Below the pieces are notes generated by a model. It worked only from the letters and a program-made list of their open reading frames with translations. It searched no databases and was not told the DNA's origin. Of a stretch of 64,000 nt of DNA, positions 22,613 through 33,814 are shown piece by piece. Numbering within the stretch: position 1 is the first letter of the stretch; every line of letters starts with the position of its first letter. The DNA is from Humulus lupulus (taxonomy: Eukaryota; Streptophyta; Magnoliopsida; Rosales; Cannabaceae): assembly GCF_963169125.1 (NCBI RefSeq), contig NC_084794.1:222949409-223013408 (forward strand), given 5' to 3'. A program made the translations under genes and the position numbers.

Positions 22613-23700
22613 TAGTACTTGCAAAGGTGTTCTCCATTCCAATAGCGAGGAATGAGATCTCCATTTAAGCGAGCAAGTTTATAGGTGCCTGGATGGAGGA
22701 CTTCTTCAATCTTGTATGGTCCTTCCCAATTAGGTCTGAGTACTCCAGCAGCCTGGTCGCATGTGTTAAGAAAAATCCTTCGAAGTACTAGATCTCCAAC
22801 ATTGAATTTCCTTTGGCGTACTTTAGAATTGAAATACTGGGCGACTTTTTGCTGGTAAGCTGCTACTCGGAGTTGGGCTTGCTCTCGCTTTCATCGACCA
22901 AATCCAGCGACTCCATCAATAGCTAGCTATTAGAACCTTGATTGTAGGTCATTCTCCGATGTGATGGGGGATCTAACTCAATAGAAAACATAGCCTCATA
23001 TCCATAAGCTAGGGAGAATGGAGTATGGCCTGTTGCTGTTCGATGGGAAGTTCTATACGACCAAAGGACTTCAGGCAATTTCTCCAGCCATGCCCCCTTT
23101 GCTTCCTCAAGCCTTTTCTTCAAAGTATCCTTTAGCGTTTTATTGACTGCTTCGACTTGTCCATTTGCTTGAGGATGGGAAACTGAAGAAAAGCTCTTGA
23201 TAATTCCATGTCGTTCACAAAAATCCATGAACAGATCACTATCAAACTGCGTGCCGTTGTCTGAGACAATTTTTCTTGGCAATCCATAGCGACACACGAT
23301 GTTTTTAACAACAAAATCCAGCACTTTCTTGGTCGTTATGGTTGCGAGCGGCTCAGCTTCGGCCAATTTTGTAAAGTAATCAACGGCAACCACAGCGTAC
23401 TTGACACCACCTTTTCCTGTAGGCAGAGATCCGATTAAATCTATACCCCAGACTACGAACAGCCACGGACTTTGCATCTGTTTTAGCTCATTAGGGGCTG
23501 CTCGTGAAATTTAGGAGAACCTCTGGCACTTGTCACATCTCTGCACGAATTCCATTGAGTCTTCATTCATTGATGGCCAGAAGTATCCTTGCCTTAGGAT
23601 CTTTTTTTATAAGCTCTACCCCCCAACATGGTCCCCACAAAAGCCTTCGTGAACCTCTTTCATCAATTATTTTGCCTTCTCTTTCGAAATACATCTGAGG
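22613..23700 (-). pseudogene. Integrase of element C
   Basis: The readable core at 22923-23477 has GIDLIGSLPTGKGG, VAVDYFTKLAEAEPLA (Asp), IVSDNGTQFDSDLF (Asp), HPQANGQVEAVNKTLKD (Glu) and LWSYRTSHRTATGHTPF. The C-terminal part down to 22613 includes FNVGDLVLRR and ARLNGDLIPRYWNGEHL. The N-terminal zinc region upstream (23500-23700) is frameshifted. Catalytic residues are retained but stops separate the domains. Confidence 0.88.
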
Positions 23701-24520
23701 AGTGGCATTGAGTATCCCCTTCGGTATAAATTTCCATCGACCAGGATATACCTAGCAAGTTGCCGGTGAAGGGTCCTAGCTTTGTTTCTGTCCGTCGGTA
23801 ACATGCCTTGCATTAGGTACTCTATGTAAGGTGACATCCATGTATCTGTTGTCTGGATCATTAAAGAGGTCTCCTCTGCTTGGATGCTTGGTGCAAATAG
23901 TCGCTCAACTGGCACTATGTTTAGGGTGTCAGCATCCTTGGTACTTGCTAACTTGGCCAGAGCATCAATGTTTGAGTTCTAGTCACGAGGTACTTGCTGG
24001 AGTGTGTACTTATCAAATTGTGCCAATAGATCCTTTGCTTTATTTAAGTAAGCAACCATTTTTAAGCCTCGGGCCTGGTACTCTCCCATGATCTGATTGA
24101 CTACTATTTAAGAGTCACTATAGATGTTAAGTGCTTTTATGTGCATGTCTCTGGCTAGCCGCAATCCTGGAGTAGTGCTTCATACTCAGCTTTGTTGTTG
24201 GAAGCAGTGAAGTCAAACCTGATTGCGCAGTGAAATCGATGCCCTTCAGGCGTTATCAAAATCACTCCTGCTCCTACGTGGTGCTCATTAGAAGAACCTT
24301 CTATAAACAACTTCCATGAGGGAGCTTGGTTTTGAGGCTCAGGCTCTTCAGGTGCTTCTGGCTGCTCGCTATCTGGAAGCCCAGTAAGTTCTACGATGAA
24401 GTCTGCCAGGGCTTGCCCTTTTATCACTTCTCGTGGTAAGTAGGAGATGTCAAACTGCCCAAGTTCAACCGCCCATTTCAACAATCTGCCAGCGAATTCT
24501 TACTTCTGTAAAACTTGCCG
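23701..24520 (-). pseudogene. Archaeal-type RNase H and linker (element C)
   Basis: Frame 24155-24484 starts in the RNase H linker (ALADFIVEL) and enters the second RNase H with WKLFIEGSSNEHHVGAGVIL and ASNNKAEYEALL. The remaining part with the ADALAKLA-type tail is at 23900-24150 in other frames. Element D has the same region in one open frame. Confidence 0.8.
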
Positions 24521-25720
24521 TAGAGGTTGGTCGGTCAAAACTATGATTGGGTGAGCCTAGAAGTAGGGCCGCAGCTTCTGGAAGCTAAGATTAACCAATA
24601 GGCTAAATTTTCAATGGGTGGATATCGCAGCTCCGCTCCTATTAGACTCTTGCTTACATAATACACAGCCTTCTGCACACCTTCTTCTTCTTTTACTAGG
24701 ACAGTACTAGCAGCGTATTCAGTGATCGCCAAATAGATGAACAAAGTCTCTTCGTCAACTGGCTTTGATAGAATCGGAGGTTGCAACATGTGAGTCTTTA
24801 AGGCTTGAAAAGCTTGTTCGCATTCCTCCGTCCATTCGAATTTCTTGTTACCTTTGAGCAGATTAAAGAATGAGACACATTTGTCCGTCGATTTGGAAAT
24901 AAATCTACTGAGAGCAGCAATTCTCCCGGTTAAACTTTGAACATCCTTGATCTTTGTTGGCGATTTCATATCGATCAGGGCTTTGATCTTCTCGGTATTG
25001 GCCTCAATTCCTCGTGAGTTCACTATAAATCCCAAGAACTTCCCTGATCCTACTCCGAAAGAGCATTTCATGGGATTCAGCTTCATCTTATATTTGTTCA
25101 AGTCGTTGAAGCACTCTTGTAAGTCCCCTATATCCCCTTCTGCCTTCTTCAACTTAACCAGCATGTCATCGACATATACTTTCATGTTTGTACAAATCAG
25201 CTCCTTAAACATGTGGTTGACCAGTCTCTGGTAAGTCGCACCAGCATTTTTCAAACTGAAGGGCATTACTTTGTAACAGTAAGGTCCTGTATCAGTCCAA
25301 AAGCTAGTGTGATCCTCATCAGGTGGGTTCATATTGATCTGATTATATCCAGAGTATGCATCCATGAATGAGAGAATCTCGTGCCCTGCAATGGCATCTA
25401 CCAGTTGGTCGATCCTAGGGAGTAGGAAACAATCTTTAGGGCATGCTTTAATAAGGTCTGTGAAATCCACGCATGTTCGCCACTTGCCATTTGGCTTGGG
25501 AACAAGCACCGGATTAGAGACCCACGATGGATAAAACGTTACCCTGATGAATCCATTCTCCTTTAGCTTCTCGACTTCTTCCTTTAAAGCCTTTGATCTA
25601 TCTTTGTCGAGAAGCCTTCTTTTCTATTGCACTGGTGGAGAACTCTTGTCTATGTTCAGGACATGGCTAATGACTGTAGGGTCTATTCCAACCATGTCTT
25701 TATGCGACCAGGCAAAAATT
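24521..25720 (-). pseudogene. Reverse transcriptase and Ty3-type RNase H (element C)
   Basis: The 322-codon frame at 24541-25509 has NPVLVPKPNGKWRTCVDFTD just upstream and across its start, then FMDAYSGYNQINMNPPDEDH, KVYVDDMLVKLKKAEG (catalytic DD present), KLNPMKCSFGVGSGKFLGF and the RNase H part LFIYLAITEYAASTVLVKEE. A stop sits upstream in the finger region (near 25626). The 3' side ends in a frameshift after LAYWLILASR. Confidence 0.9.
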
Positions 25721-25984
25721 TCCTGGTTTTTCTTCAAAAATTCCACCAGTGCTAGCTTCATTGTTGTCTCTAAGTTTTTGCCAACTTTCACAACCATGGT
25801 CGGATCTTCGTCATCGAGTTGGACCTCCTCAAGGTCCTCAATGGGTCCTATTTCTTCATCAAAATCCCCAAAGCGAGGATCTAAATCTCTATCCTCGCTT
25901 TGGGCAACGCCCTATTTGGCAACATCATCACCTGATTGGGCTTGTACATCAGTCGCCATTTTCAATTCTTTTCCGGCAACTTCC

Positions 25985-26400
25985 CTCTATACACCTTTCT
26001 TTGCCTTAGTTATCGAGGCATTGTAGCACTCCCTTGTTACCCGCTGATTTCCCAACACGCATCCTATCCCTGCGTTGGTTGGGAATTTCATGGCTAGGTG
26101 CCATTTTGAGGTAACGGCTCGTAGGTCGACCAAAATTGGCCTCCCAATTACAGCATTATATGCTGAAGGACAAGCAACTACTATGAAAGTAGTGAGTAAT
26201 GTCCTATTTGCAGGTGCAGTACCTGCTGTAATTGGGAGCCTGATCAACCCAGTTGGGGCGAGCCCTTCGCCAGAAAAACCTTAAATGGTTTGGTTGCATG
26301 GCTCCAGATCTTTGACGGACAATTTCATTCTTTCTAGTGAAGACTTGATAGTATGTTGACTGAACTTCTCATGTCAACCAATACCCTCTTTACCATCATG
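25985..26400 (-). pseudogene. Aspartic protease (element C)
   Basis: The active-site block reads DMRSSVNILSSLH (26334 onward), so the D-T-G is lost. Frame 25987-26247 continues with TTFIVVACPSAYNAVIGRPI and ends ECYNASITKAKKG. Element D retains DTGSSVNILY. Confidence 0.78.
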
Positions 26401-28840
26401 TTGGCGATTTGAACATCAGCGACCAACGGATCAGAGTGTGGGAATCGTACGTGTTGGGCATCGTCCTCAAAGAAGGTTATTAATTCCTCCTCTGTTTGAG
26501 CCTTCTTTGGTGCTCGATCCTCCACACTCATTATCTCGATGTCCTGGTCGTGGCATAAGGTTCGAGTGTACCGTTCCCTTGCCTTCCCACTGTCCCCTGC
26601 AAGGTGTGGGCCACCATAGATGGTGAGCAATGTGCCTGCTATAGGAGCTGGCTGTAAAGGTGACGAGTATTGTTGTGCAGGCTCCTGCTCGTTGCCACCT
26701 TGAGCCTCTCGCTGAGACCCTCCTGCATCTCGCACATATCTTCTTAGATGTCCCTGCCTGATCAGGAACTCAATCTCATCCTTCAACTGGTTGCATTCAT
26801 TAGTGTCATGTCCGTAGTCGTTGTGAAAACGACAGAATTTTGTGGTATCTCTCTTGGAGATATCCTTCCTTATAGGTGCGGGTCGCTTATAAGGAACACT
26901 AGAGATGGTCACCTGATAGACCTCTACTCGAATTTCTACAAGGGTCGTGTAGTTGGTGAATCTCGACTCGTATCTATTGCCTTTGGGGCGTTTATTCTCA
27001 GAGGCTGACGGCTCATTGTTCGCCTGTTTTCCACCATTTATGCCATTTCTGTTCCCGTTGCCCTTGCCGTTGCCATTGGGTTTCTCTGACCCATTGGCGG
27101 CCTTGGCGGGTTCTTGCTTTGGCCCCTTGTCCTTCGTGGGTGATTTCCCCTCATTGGCAATCGCGTCCTCGAGCTTGATATATCGATCAGCTTGATCCAA
27201 AAACTCCTTGGTACTCCTCACCCCATTTTTCCTCAGGCTGCTCTAGAGAGGGGAATGGCGCCTTACCCCAGCAGTTAGGGCCATCATCTTGCCTTCATCG
27301 CCCACTATTTTGGCTCCAGTCGCTACTCACATAAAGCGCTAGACATACTCCTTCAAGGGCTCTCCCTCCTTCTGGCGTATCTCGACCAGTTGGTTGGCCT
27401 CTATGGGGTGTACGTGACCCGCATAGAATTGTCCATAGAATTCCTTTACGAACATCTCCCAGGATACTATACTAATAAGAGGGAACTTAAAGAACCACTC
27501 CTAGGCGGTGTCAGATAGTGTTACGGGGAAGGTCCTGTAGCAGGCATCTTCTGACACCTTCTGTATATCCATTTGTATCTCAAATTTGTTTACATGAGAT
27601 ATTGGGTCTCCGTACCCATCAAAGTTCGGCAATACTAGCATTTTGAATTGAATGGGGGTTTCTGCCACAGCAATCCTTTGCATAAACGGAGTGCCCCTCC
27701 TCCAATCATACTCTATGTGGGATGTTCGACTCCCAACTAGCTGTTGCACTACTTGGTTCAGGGCATCAATCTGTGCTTGAACCGCTTCTGGGATCACTGG
27801 GTGACCAGTGCCAGAGGAGCATACTCATTGTGCCTCTCATGATGGTCGTTGAGTACGTCCCTCAAATCATCATCCCTGCGCCTCTGCTTGCTAACTCCTA
27901 GCTGATCAAAGACGTTATGCTGCCTAGGTTTCCCCCCAGCGTTATGGCTTGCTAGCCTATTTTCTCTAGATGGGGGGCTTCTGTCTCCACCTCTTTCCTC
28001 ATTCCTCCGACCATCATTTCCTCTGCCAGAATCAGCTTCATTATAGTCATGGCCATCTCTAAACTGTGGTCGACTACAGCGTGACTGGTTGTTCACGCTA
28101 TTTCCTCCTCGGGCTGGTATTTCTCGAGCGTCAGGAGGAGGCCTGCGCTGGTCGTTGGGTCCCCATGCATTATTATGTCATGGGGGGCCTCTGACCGCAG
28201 AGCCTGACTCATTGTTCCTTCTGGTAGCAGAAGGACGCTGCCCCTTGCTCGGCAGATTCGGCTCTTCGTCCCCTGGGCGTCTAGGGCTGCGGGGCGGTTG
28301 CCCGGCCCTATTCTGCCTCTAGCGCTGGGGATTGCCTCGACCAGCTTGAGAAGGAGGCTGCTGCTCAAGATCCTGAATTGGGACATCATCTTGAGCCACA
28401 GGTGGCTACTCCGGCCTTTGGGGGCTTGCTGGCTAGAGTGGAGGACTTGGATTGGGAGCCCGCTGTGGTGGTGCGCTCGGTGGCTGATCCAGTTAAGAGG
28501 GTGGCATAGCCTGTCCTCGAGCCAATTGAATGGCTGCTTCAAGAGCAGCCATGGTGTCCCTCTGCCGACAGTCCATGTCCGCCTGCCGCTCATTCAGCTC
28601 CTGGCACTGACGTTCAATTTCTCTCTGCTGCAGCACCATTGTCTCCGCTGCGTTTTCTTGATTGGCCCTCAGATTGGCCAACTCATCCTGCAACACCCCC
28701 AGTGTTGCTCTCAATGTTTCTGTATCCAACTCCTACTCTTTAAACTCCAAATGTGGTTCATTCTCCACCACATTTGGAGGAGGAGGTTGAGATGATGCAG
28801 CGCCAGCAGCCGGTCCAGCTTTCTTAGATGTCTTTGCCAT
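26401..28840 (-). pseudogene. gag of element C
   Basis: Start ATG at 28840-28838 (MAKTSKKAGPAAGAASS). The N-terminal coiled coil is at 28493-28729 (LQDELANLRANQENAAETM). An Arg/Asp/Pro-rich linker follows (27794-28593), then capsid pieces at 27240-27797 (FKMLVLPNFDGYGDPISHVN) and KEFLDQADRYIKLEDAIANE. The zinc knuckle CRFHNDYGHDTNEC lies at about 26790-26840 inside the 295-codon frame 26334-27221. This is the full-length reference for D, whose N-terminal half is missing. Confidence 0.85.
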
Positions 28841-28868
28841 TAGATTTTCTTACAACTTCTTGATCAAC

Positions 28869-28886
28869 CTCTTAATGAAAGCACCA
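28869..28886 (-). other. Primer binding site, tRNA-Thr type (element C)
   Basis: Plus strand CTCTTAATGAAAGCACCA, the 3' end of tRNA-Thr with CCA. The similarity to tRNA stops at 18 nt, the normal PBS length. Three bases separate it from the LTR edge at 28890. Confidence 0.75.
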
Positions 28887-28889
28887 AAA

Positions 28890-29056
28890 TGTTGACCCTC
28901 GATTTGGCCAACAACATGGAGTCAAAAATACGACAAGAAATGAGATGATAACCAAGAATGGAATCCAATGGTAAAGAAATGACACTGATGATTTATAGTG
29001 GTTTGGCCCCAATGAATGGTAATGACCTACGTCCACTTAGTGTTATTATTGATATT
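28890..29056 (-). repeat. 5' LTR of element C, part 1
   Basis: Matches 17796-17962 of the 3' LTR and stops at TTATTATTGATATT, where element D inserted. ATATT at 29052-29056 is the TSD. Confidence 0.92.
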
Positions 29057-29659
29057 TGTTGACCCTTGTTTTGGTCAACTGACACGGAGTCAAAAAGCTT
29101 GATGTGGATAGATGTGTTGGAATGAATATAATGACAAAAATAGTAAAGGACACAAGAAATTATAGTGGTTCGGCCCCAAGAACTGGTAATGACCTATGTC
29201 CACTTAAGTTATTATTGATGTGAGATCTCAAAGGGATGATCAAAGAACTAGGGTTCTCCGAGTTTCACAAACCTGAGAGAGATAAACAGTAGAATCGTAA
29301 TACAATAGCTCTAATTCTCTCGTAAATATGTAATTTTAATTAAGCAAAAGCCAAAAGTCCCTCCCTTGAGCTATCTTTCTCTATTTATAGGCTCAAGGAG
29401 GATTACATGAATTTGTTATAGATATTCTCTCCTAATTAATCGGATAATCAGGAATCATTGGAGATAATCTCGAAATTAGTTATGATCTCTACAAGATTAT
29501 CTTGAAATATCCGGAATGTACGACCATGCTGATCGTGATAAAAATTCAAATGCGCCTGTAATGTCTTACTGGTCGATACTCTAACAGAACTCTGCCAGGT
29601 GTCAGCCACGTGTTCAAAAATCGCTTGCCACATCATCCGTCCCTGTTTTTTGGATAACA
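29057..29659 (-). repeat. 3' LTR of element D
   Basis: Edges TGTTGACC and GGATAACA. TATA box on the minus strand (CTATAAATAG, 29381-29390). Followed by the polypurine tract at 29660-29676 (minus strand AACTTGGGGGCAAA). Confidence 0.92.
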
Positions 29660-29879
29660 TTTGCCCCCAAGTTTATTTATTACGACCAACAATAAATAAA
29701 CTTTAAGGAAACGACCCTTCGATTACCCCACTAGATCTGTCAAAGGAGTTCGTGCATCCTTGGAAAAGTAACCTACCCCTGTCCAATCACGGCTTTTCGG
29801 TTCCCAAGTAACCTATTGGCGGCTATCACCCTTCCCCGTGCTTCGAAAAGAGGAAACTGATGATTACTTCCTCTTTCAT

Positions 29880-32800
29880 GCCACGGACAAAAAATATGTA
29901 TAGTCTTCTCATAGTCTTCTTTTCCTTTTTACGCAAGTTATTTCTCCTTCAAGAAACCCTAAAACCAGAACCTTCAATCTCTCTGAAGACCATCTTTCAG
30001 CGTTTCAAGAACCAGCCATCCGTTCGTCTTTGCTTGAAGCTCTTCCAAATCTCCACGACCTTTGCTTTGGTAAGTTTCAGAACCTTTATGCTCTTTTATC
30101 TTAGCCATGCATGCCTCTGTGGGTTAACTGTTAAGTTCTGGTGTTGTCTGTGTTTCTGGGTTGAAATGAATGGAGGTAGGGAATTTATTGGGTGATAGTA
30201 GATAGGATGATGTTTCTTTGCCATTTAGAAGTTACGAGTTAGTTTGATAGCCGAGATCATGAATTTAGGACGTAAAACCGAAGTAAAAATTCGATTTTTA
30301 TGCTAGTTGAAAAACTGAGTTTTTCCCGCCCTTAAAGGAGTCGAAAAAGCTTTTTCAAAAACTTTTTACTTTCACTTTTTGATCTGCTTTTCAAACTGTT
30401 CATGTGAAAAAATTAGTTTTTTGCTAGAATGTTGTTGTATAAAAGCTTGACTTTTGTACACGACCAGCGTTATTCTAAAAAACTTTCTAGATTCTTCATC
30501 CTCACCTCCCCATTCTTCTGTTCGCATATTTTAATGCCAGATTTGTGGGGAGGTGAGTGGCCAATCAACGACGATCTTCTTGCACAACTGCTTGAAGGCA
30601 AAGAACAGTCGGCCCATCGCGTTCATGAGATTCCATTTTCAAGAGTTTCTTCTTCCAGACCTCAACTGTCACCATCTCAAATGGCTCGCTCTAAATCTTC
30701 AGGCAAAAAGAAACCAAACCCTAAAAACAATCCAAATCCTCCTGGCCAGCCTGATTCGCAGGCTAGGGTTCCCTCGACCAGTGGTCGAGAAAACATTGCC
30801 CCAGACCCTCGCATTCAGGTCAGGGCTCGCCCTCGACATTCAAACCTTCCTGATGTCAAGTGGTATCTATCTCCCACCAGCCAGGTGACTCCCCGGATGC
30901 TATCCAATTACCTTAGGAAGTATCCTCTCACCGGGGTCAATCTGAAGATCCCTGCTGCTGACCAGAGAGCTAATCTGCCTGGGGGTGTCTACAGCGCTTG
31001 GTCAAGATACCACATAGAGGCGGGGGCTACCCTCCTCTACATCCATTTTACCAGGGGTGGCAAACTACTTTGGTGTTGCCCCCTTTCAAATTACCCCAAA
31101 TGGATATAGAATGCTCGCTGCACTCTATATCCTTTACAAACTCAAAAAATGGCCAGAGCCCACTCCCCATGAGGTCAACTTCCTTTTTTACCTTAAGTCC
31201 AACCCTCAATAGTACGGGATGGGCTTTTTTCACTTTTGTCACCAGGAAATGAACCGCACATTCCTGAGTGACACTACTCATATCTCCAACGTGGGGAAAT
31301 ACAATCAGGAGTATTTCCTCACGCCAGACATGACTACAAACAACTTGGCTGTCCTTTTCCACTGGTCGCTACTTTTCTTAACAAATTCATTTGCACTTCT
31401 CTAAAGTATCTTGTGCCTTTTAGGACCATGGTTACACCTGAACCCAATACCTGACATGGTGTTGAGGTCCAACACATTGGCCAGGATGGCTGACGTTGAA
31501 AAAAGTGTTAAGTCTCTGGTCACTGATGAAAACCTGAGGCTATCTGGCCTCCTGGCTCCTCGTCAGGAAACGAGGGAACCCGTGGTGACAGACACCACTG
31601 CCGAGGGGCATCCCGAGCAGCGTCTCCTCCTCGAAGGAGACCGACTGGGGTTACGATCAGGGAACCAACTGGTGCCCCCCAAGCAGAAAGGCCTTCTGCC
31701 CCCCAAGGGAAGGGAAAACAAAAGGCAGCAGAAGTTGTCGTAGACTTGGATGAGTCTTCAGACGAAATAAATAGCTTGCCAATTCCCTGTCACTTATTTG
31801 ACGGGGATGGAAATTTTATGTTTACTCCAAATCTAGGGCTAGACTTCTTCGTGCCAGAGAATGTGTGTATGACTAGTAGAGTCAGTAGTGTAGCGACAAG
31901 TAGTAGTAGCTCGGGTATTGGACTTTGTGATTTTCCTTACTTCTTTTCTGATGTACCGTCATTTGTCATCTAATTTTGTCTTACTATCTGCATGCTTATC
32001 TTTTTCTGCAGAAATGGCCTCCCCTAATGTTTTCGACTTATACCAGACTCAGGAGGAGGAAGAGGTCCCCCTAGTCCGACGGAAGAAATCGGCCAGGAGA
32101 CACGACGGTGAATCTATCCAAGCACCCTCGGCCAAGAAGGGTCGAGCAGCTGATCTTCCCAAGGACGGGCCCTCTGGCCAACCTTCTGATCAAACACCTG
32201 CCTCTGCTGAGAAGGAGGCCCCACCTGCCGCCACCAATCCTCTGCCTGCGGCTCAAAAAGAACAGGCTCAACAAGCCGAACTTCCTGGGACCAGACTCTC
32301 GAGTCGTTCCCTGCGATTAGCTAAAGATCGCCTTGCTCACATCCTGAAGCATGACACTTGCAGGGAGGCAATGGTTGAGGCTAAGAATTGGGGGTCGATC
32401 AGATCCTCAACAGGCCTCTTAACAAAGTAGCCAGTGTAAGTACTCTTTCTCTTGGCTTTTATCTTTCCTTCTTGTAATATAGCCTAACTTTTATTCTTTG
32501 ACTGTATGCCATGCTGACAATGACCGCGGCTCGTACTCGTGCTAGTGCTAGTGCTAGCATCGAGCAGTGTCGGGTGAAGGTCATCGAGGAGCTTCAGGCC
32601 GCAGAGGCTAGGCATGCTGGGGAGTTGGAGGTGGTCACCCAGCAGAAGGATGCTTTGGTGGCAGAACTAGCAGAGAAGCAAGCTTCTCAGGAAACTCTGA
32701 GGAAGCAGAGGGATGAATACTTGGAGTCCAGCCGAATCCAATGGCGTGAAGTCAAGAAACTTAGGGAGGAGCATCTCGCTAAGGACACGACCATTACTGT

Positions 32801-33109
32801 TCTCAAAAGCCAGGTGGAACAGCTTAAGCTCACCAATACCAAGGACCTGGAGAGGTATAAGAACGCGACACTTCGGTGTTTCTACGATTTTTGGAAACAC
32901 AACCAGAGTGTCGATTTCAGTTACCTCCCAGAAGACGCCAGGAAGGCCGAGCTAGCCTGCTGTTCTACTCGGTTAGCTGCTGAAGAGAGAGTTAGGGTCC
33001 CTGCTTCCCCAAGCATTCAGCTAGCCGCCGAAGTGGAGGGGGGAGAAACTGGAGGGGACGTAGTCGAGCAAAATGATCCAACAGATCCTCCTGCTCCTCA
33101 AGCTCCTTA
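29880..33109 (+). pseudogene. Antisense additional gene of element D (Transposase_28-like)
   Basis: Homologous to 18660-21916. Leader exon with donor at 30070 (TTG|GTAAGT), start ATG at 30534 (MPDLWGGEWPINDDLLAQ). The N-terminal domain (LPGGVYSAWSRYHIEAGAT) is cut by a frameshift near 31040, and downstream fragments (31400-31740) continue in other frames. The C-terminal coiled coil is intact over 199 codons at 32511-33110 (VIEELQAAEARHAGELEVV, LRCFYDFWKHNQSVDFSYLP). The FWKHN..FSYL block is conserved between C and D. The acceptor before the start ATG is changed (TTCGCAT where C has TTCGCAG). Confidence 0.72.
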
Positions 33110-33110
33110 G

Positions 33111-33814
33111 AGTTTTTTGTTCTTTTACTTTTCTTTAATTACACGACCTACGGGTCGTGATGTAAAGACTAAATTTTTCTTTTTAATTTTGCTGCATGGG
33201 CAACATATTTTCCTTTTACTTTGAACAATTACATCCAAGCAGTACTACTTGCGGTGTAAAATAATTCCTTTTGATATTATAATATTTCTGCTTATTATAA
33301 CATATGTTCGCATGACCGAACTCAGCATAGTACTTTGGCTTGATTTAACAAAATATAAATTTTGAAAAATACTCTAAGTACCGTAGCATGCTTTCACTTA
33401 TTGTGTTCATGTGTTTACATACCTCTTGGTATGCTTTGCTATCGATGTACCTTATATGCCCCCCAAGTGACTGAGGAGCTTTAGGTCCTTGGTCACTTGC
33501 CTTGACCACAACCTGTGCGAACATTACTACTCGGTATAAAATGTAACACTTATAATACAGCAAAACAACACACGTAATGAACAAATACTTGTAAATAAAA
33601 TTTACAAAGGTTGGCAAGAATGACTGGCTTCGCACAGTCCCTTATAATCCTCGTATTAAAATGGACTAGACATGTCTTTACGAGTGATCTTTTTTTGAAA
33701 AAAAAAAAAGATCTTACACTTATAAGTGATCAGTTATACAAAGTGACTGACCCTTTTTCAAAACTTGTAAAAAGTAAAAATTAATACAAGCCAGTCCTTT
33801 AAGAAGGACTGTTT
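33111..33814. other. Convergent non-coding region of element D
   Basis: Counterpart of 21917-22612 in C, AT-rich, with short A/T runs (33700-33712). No gene seen. Confidence 0.6.
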
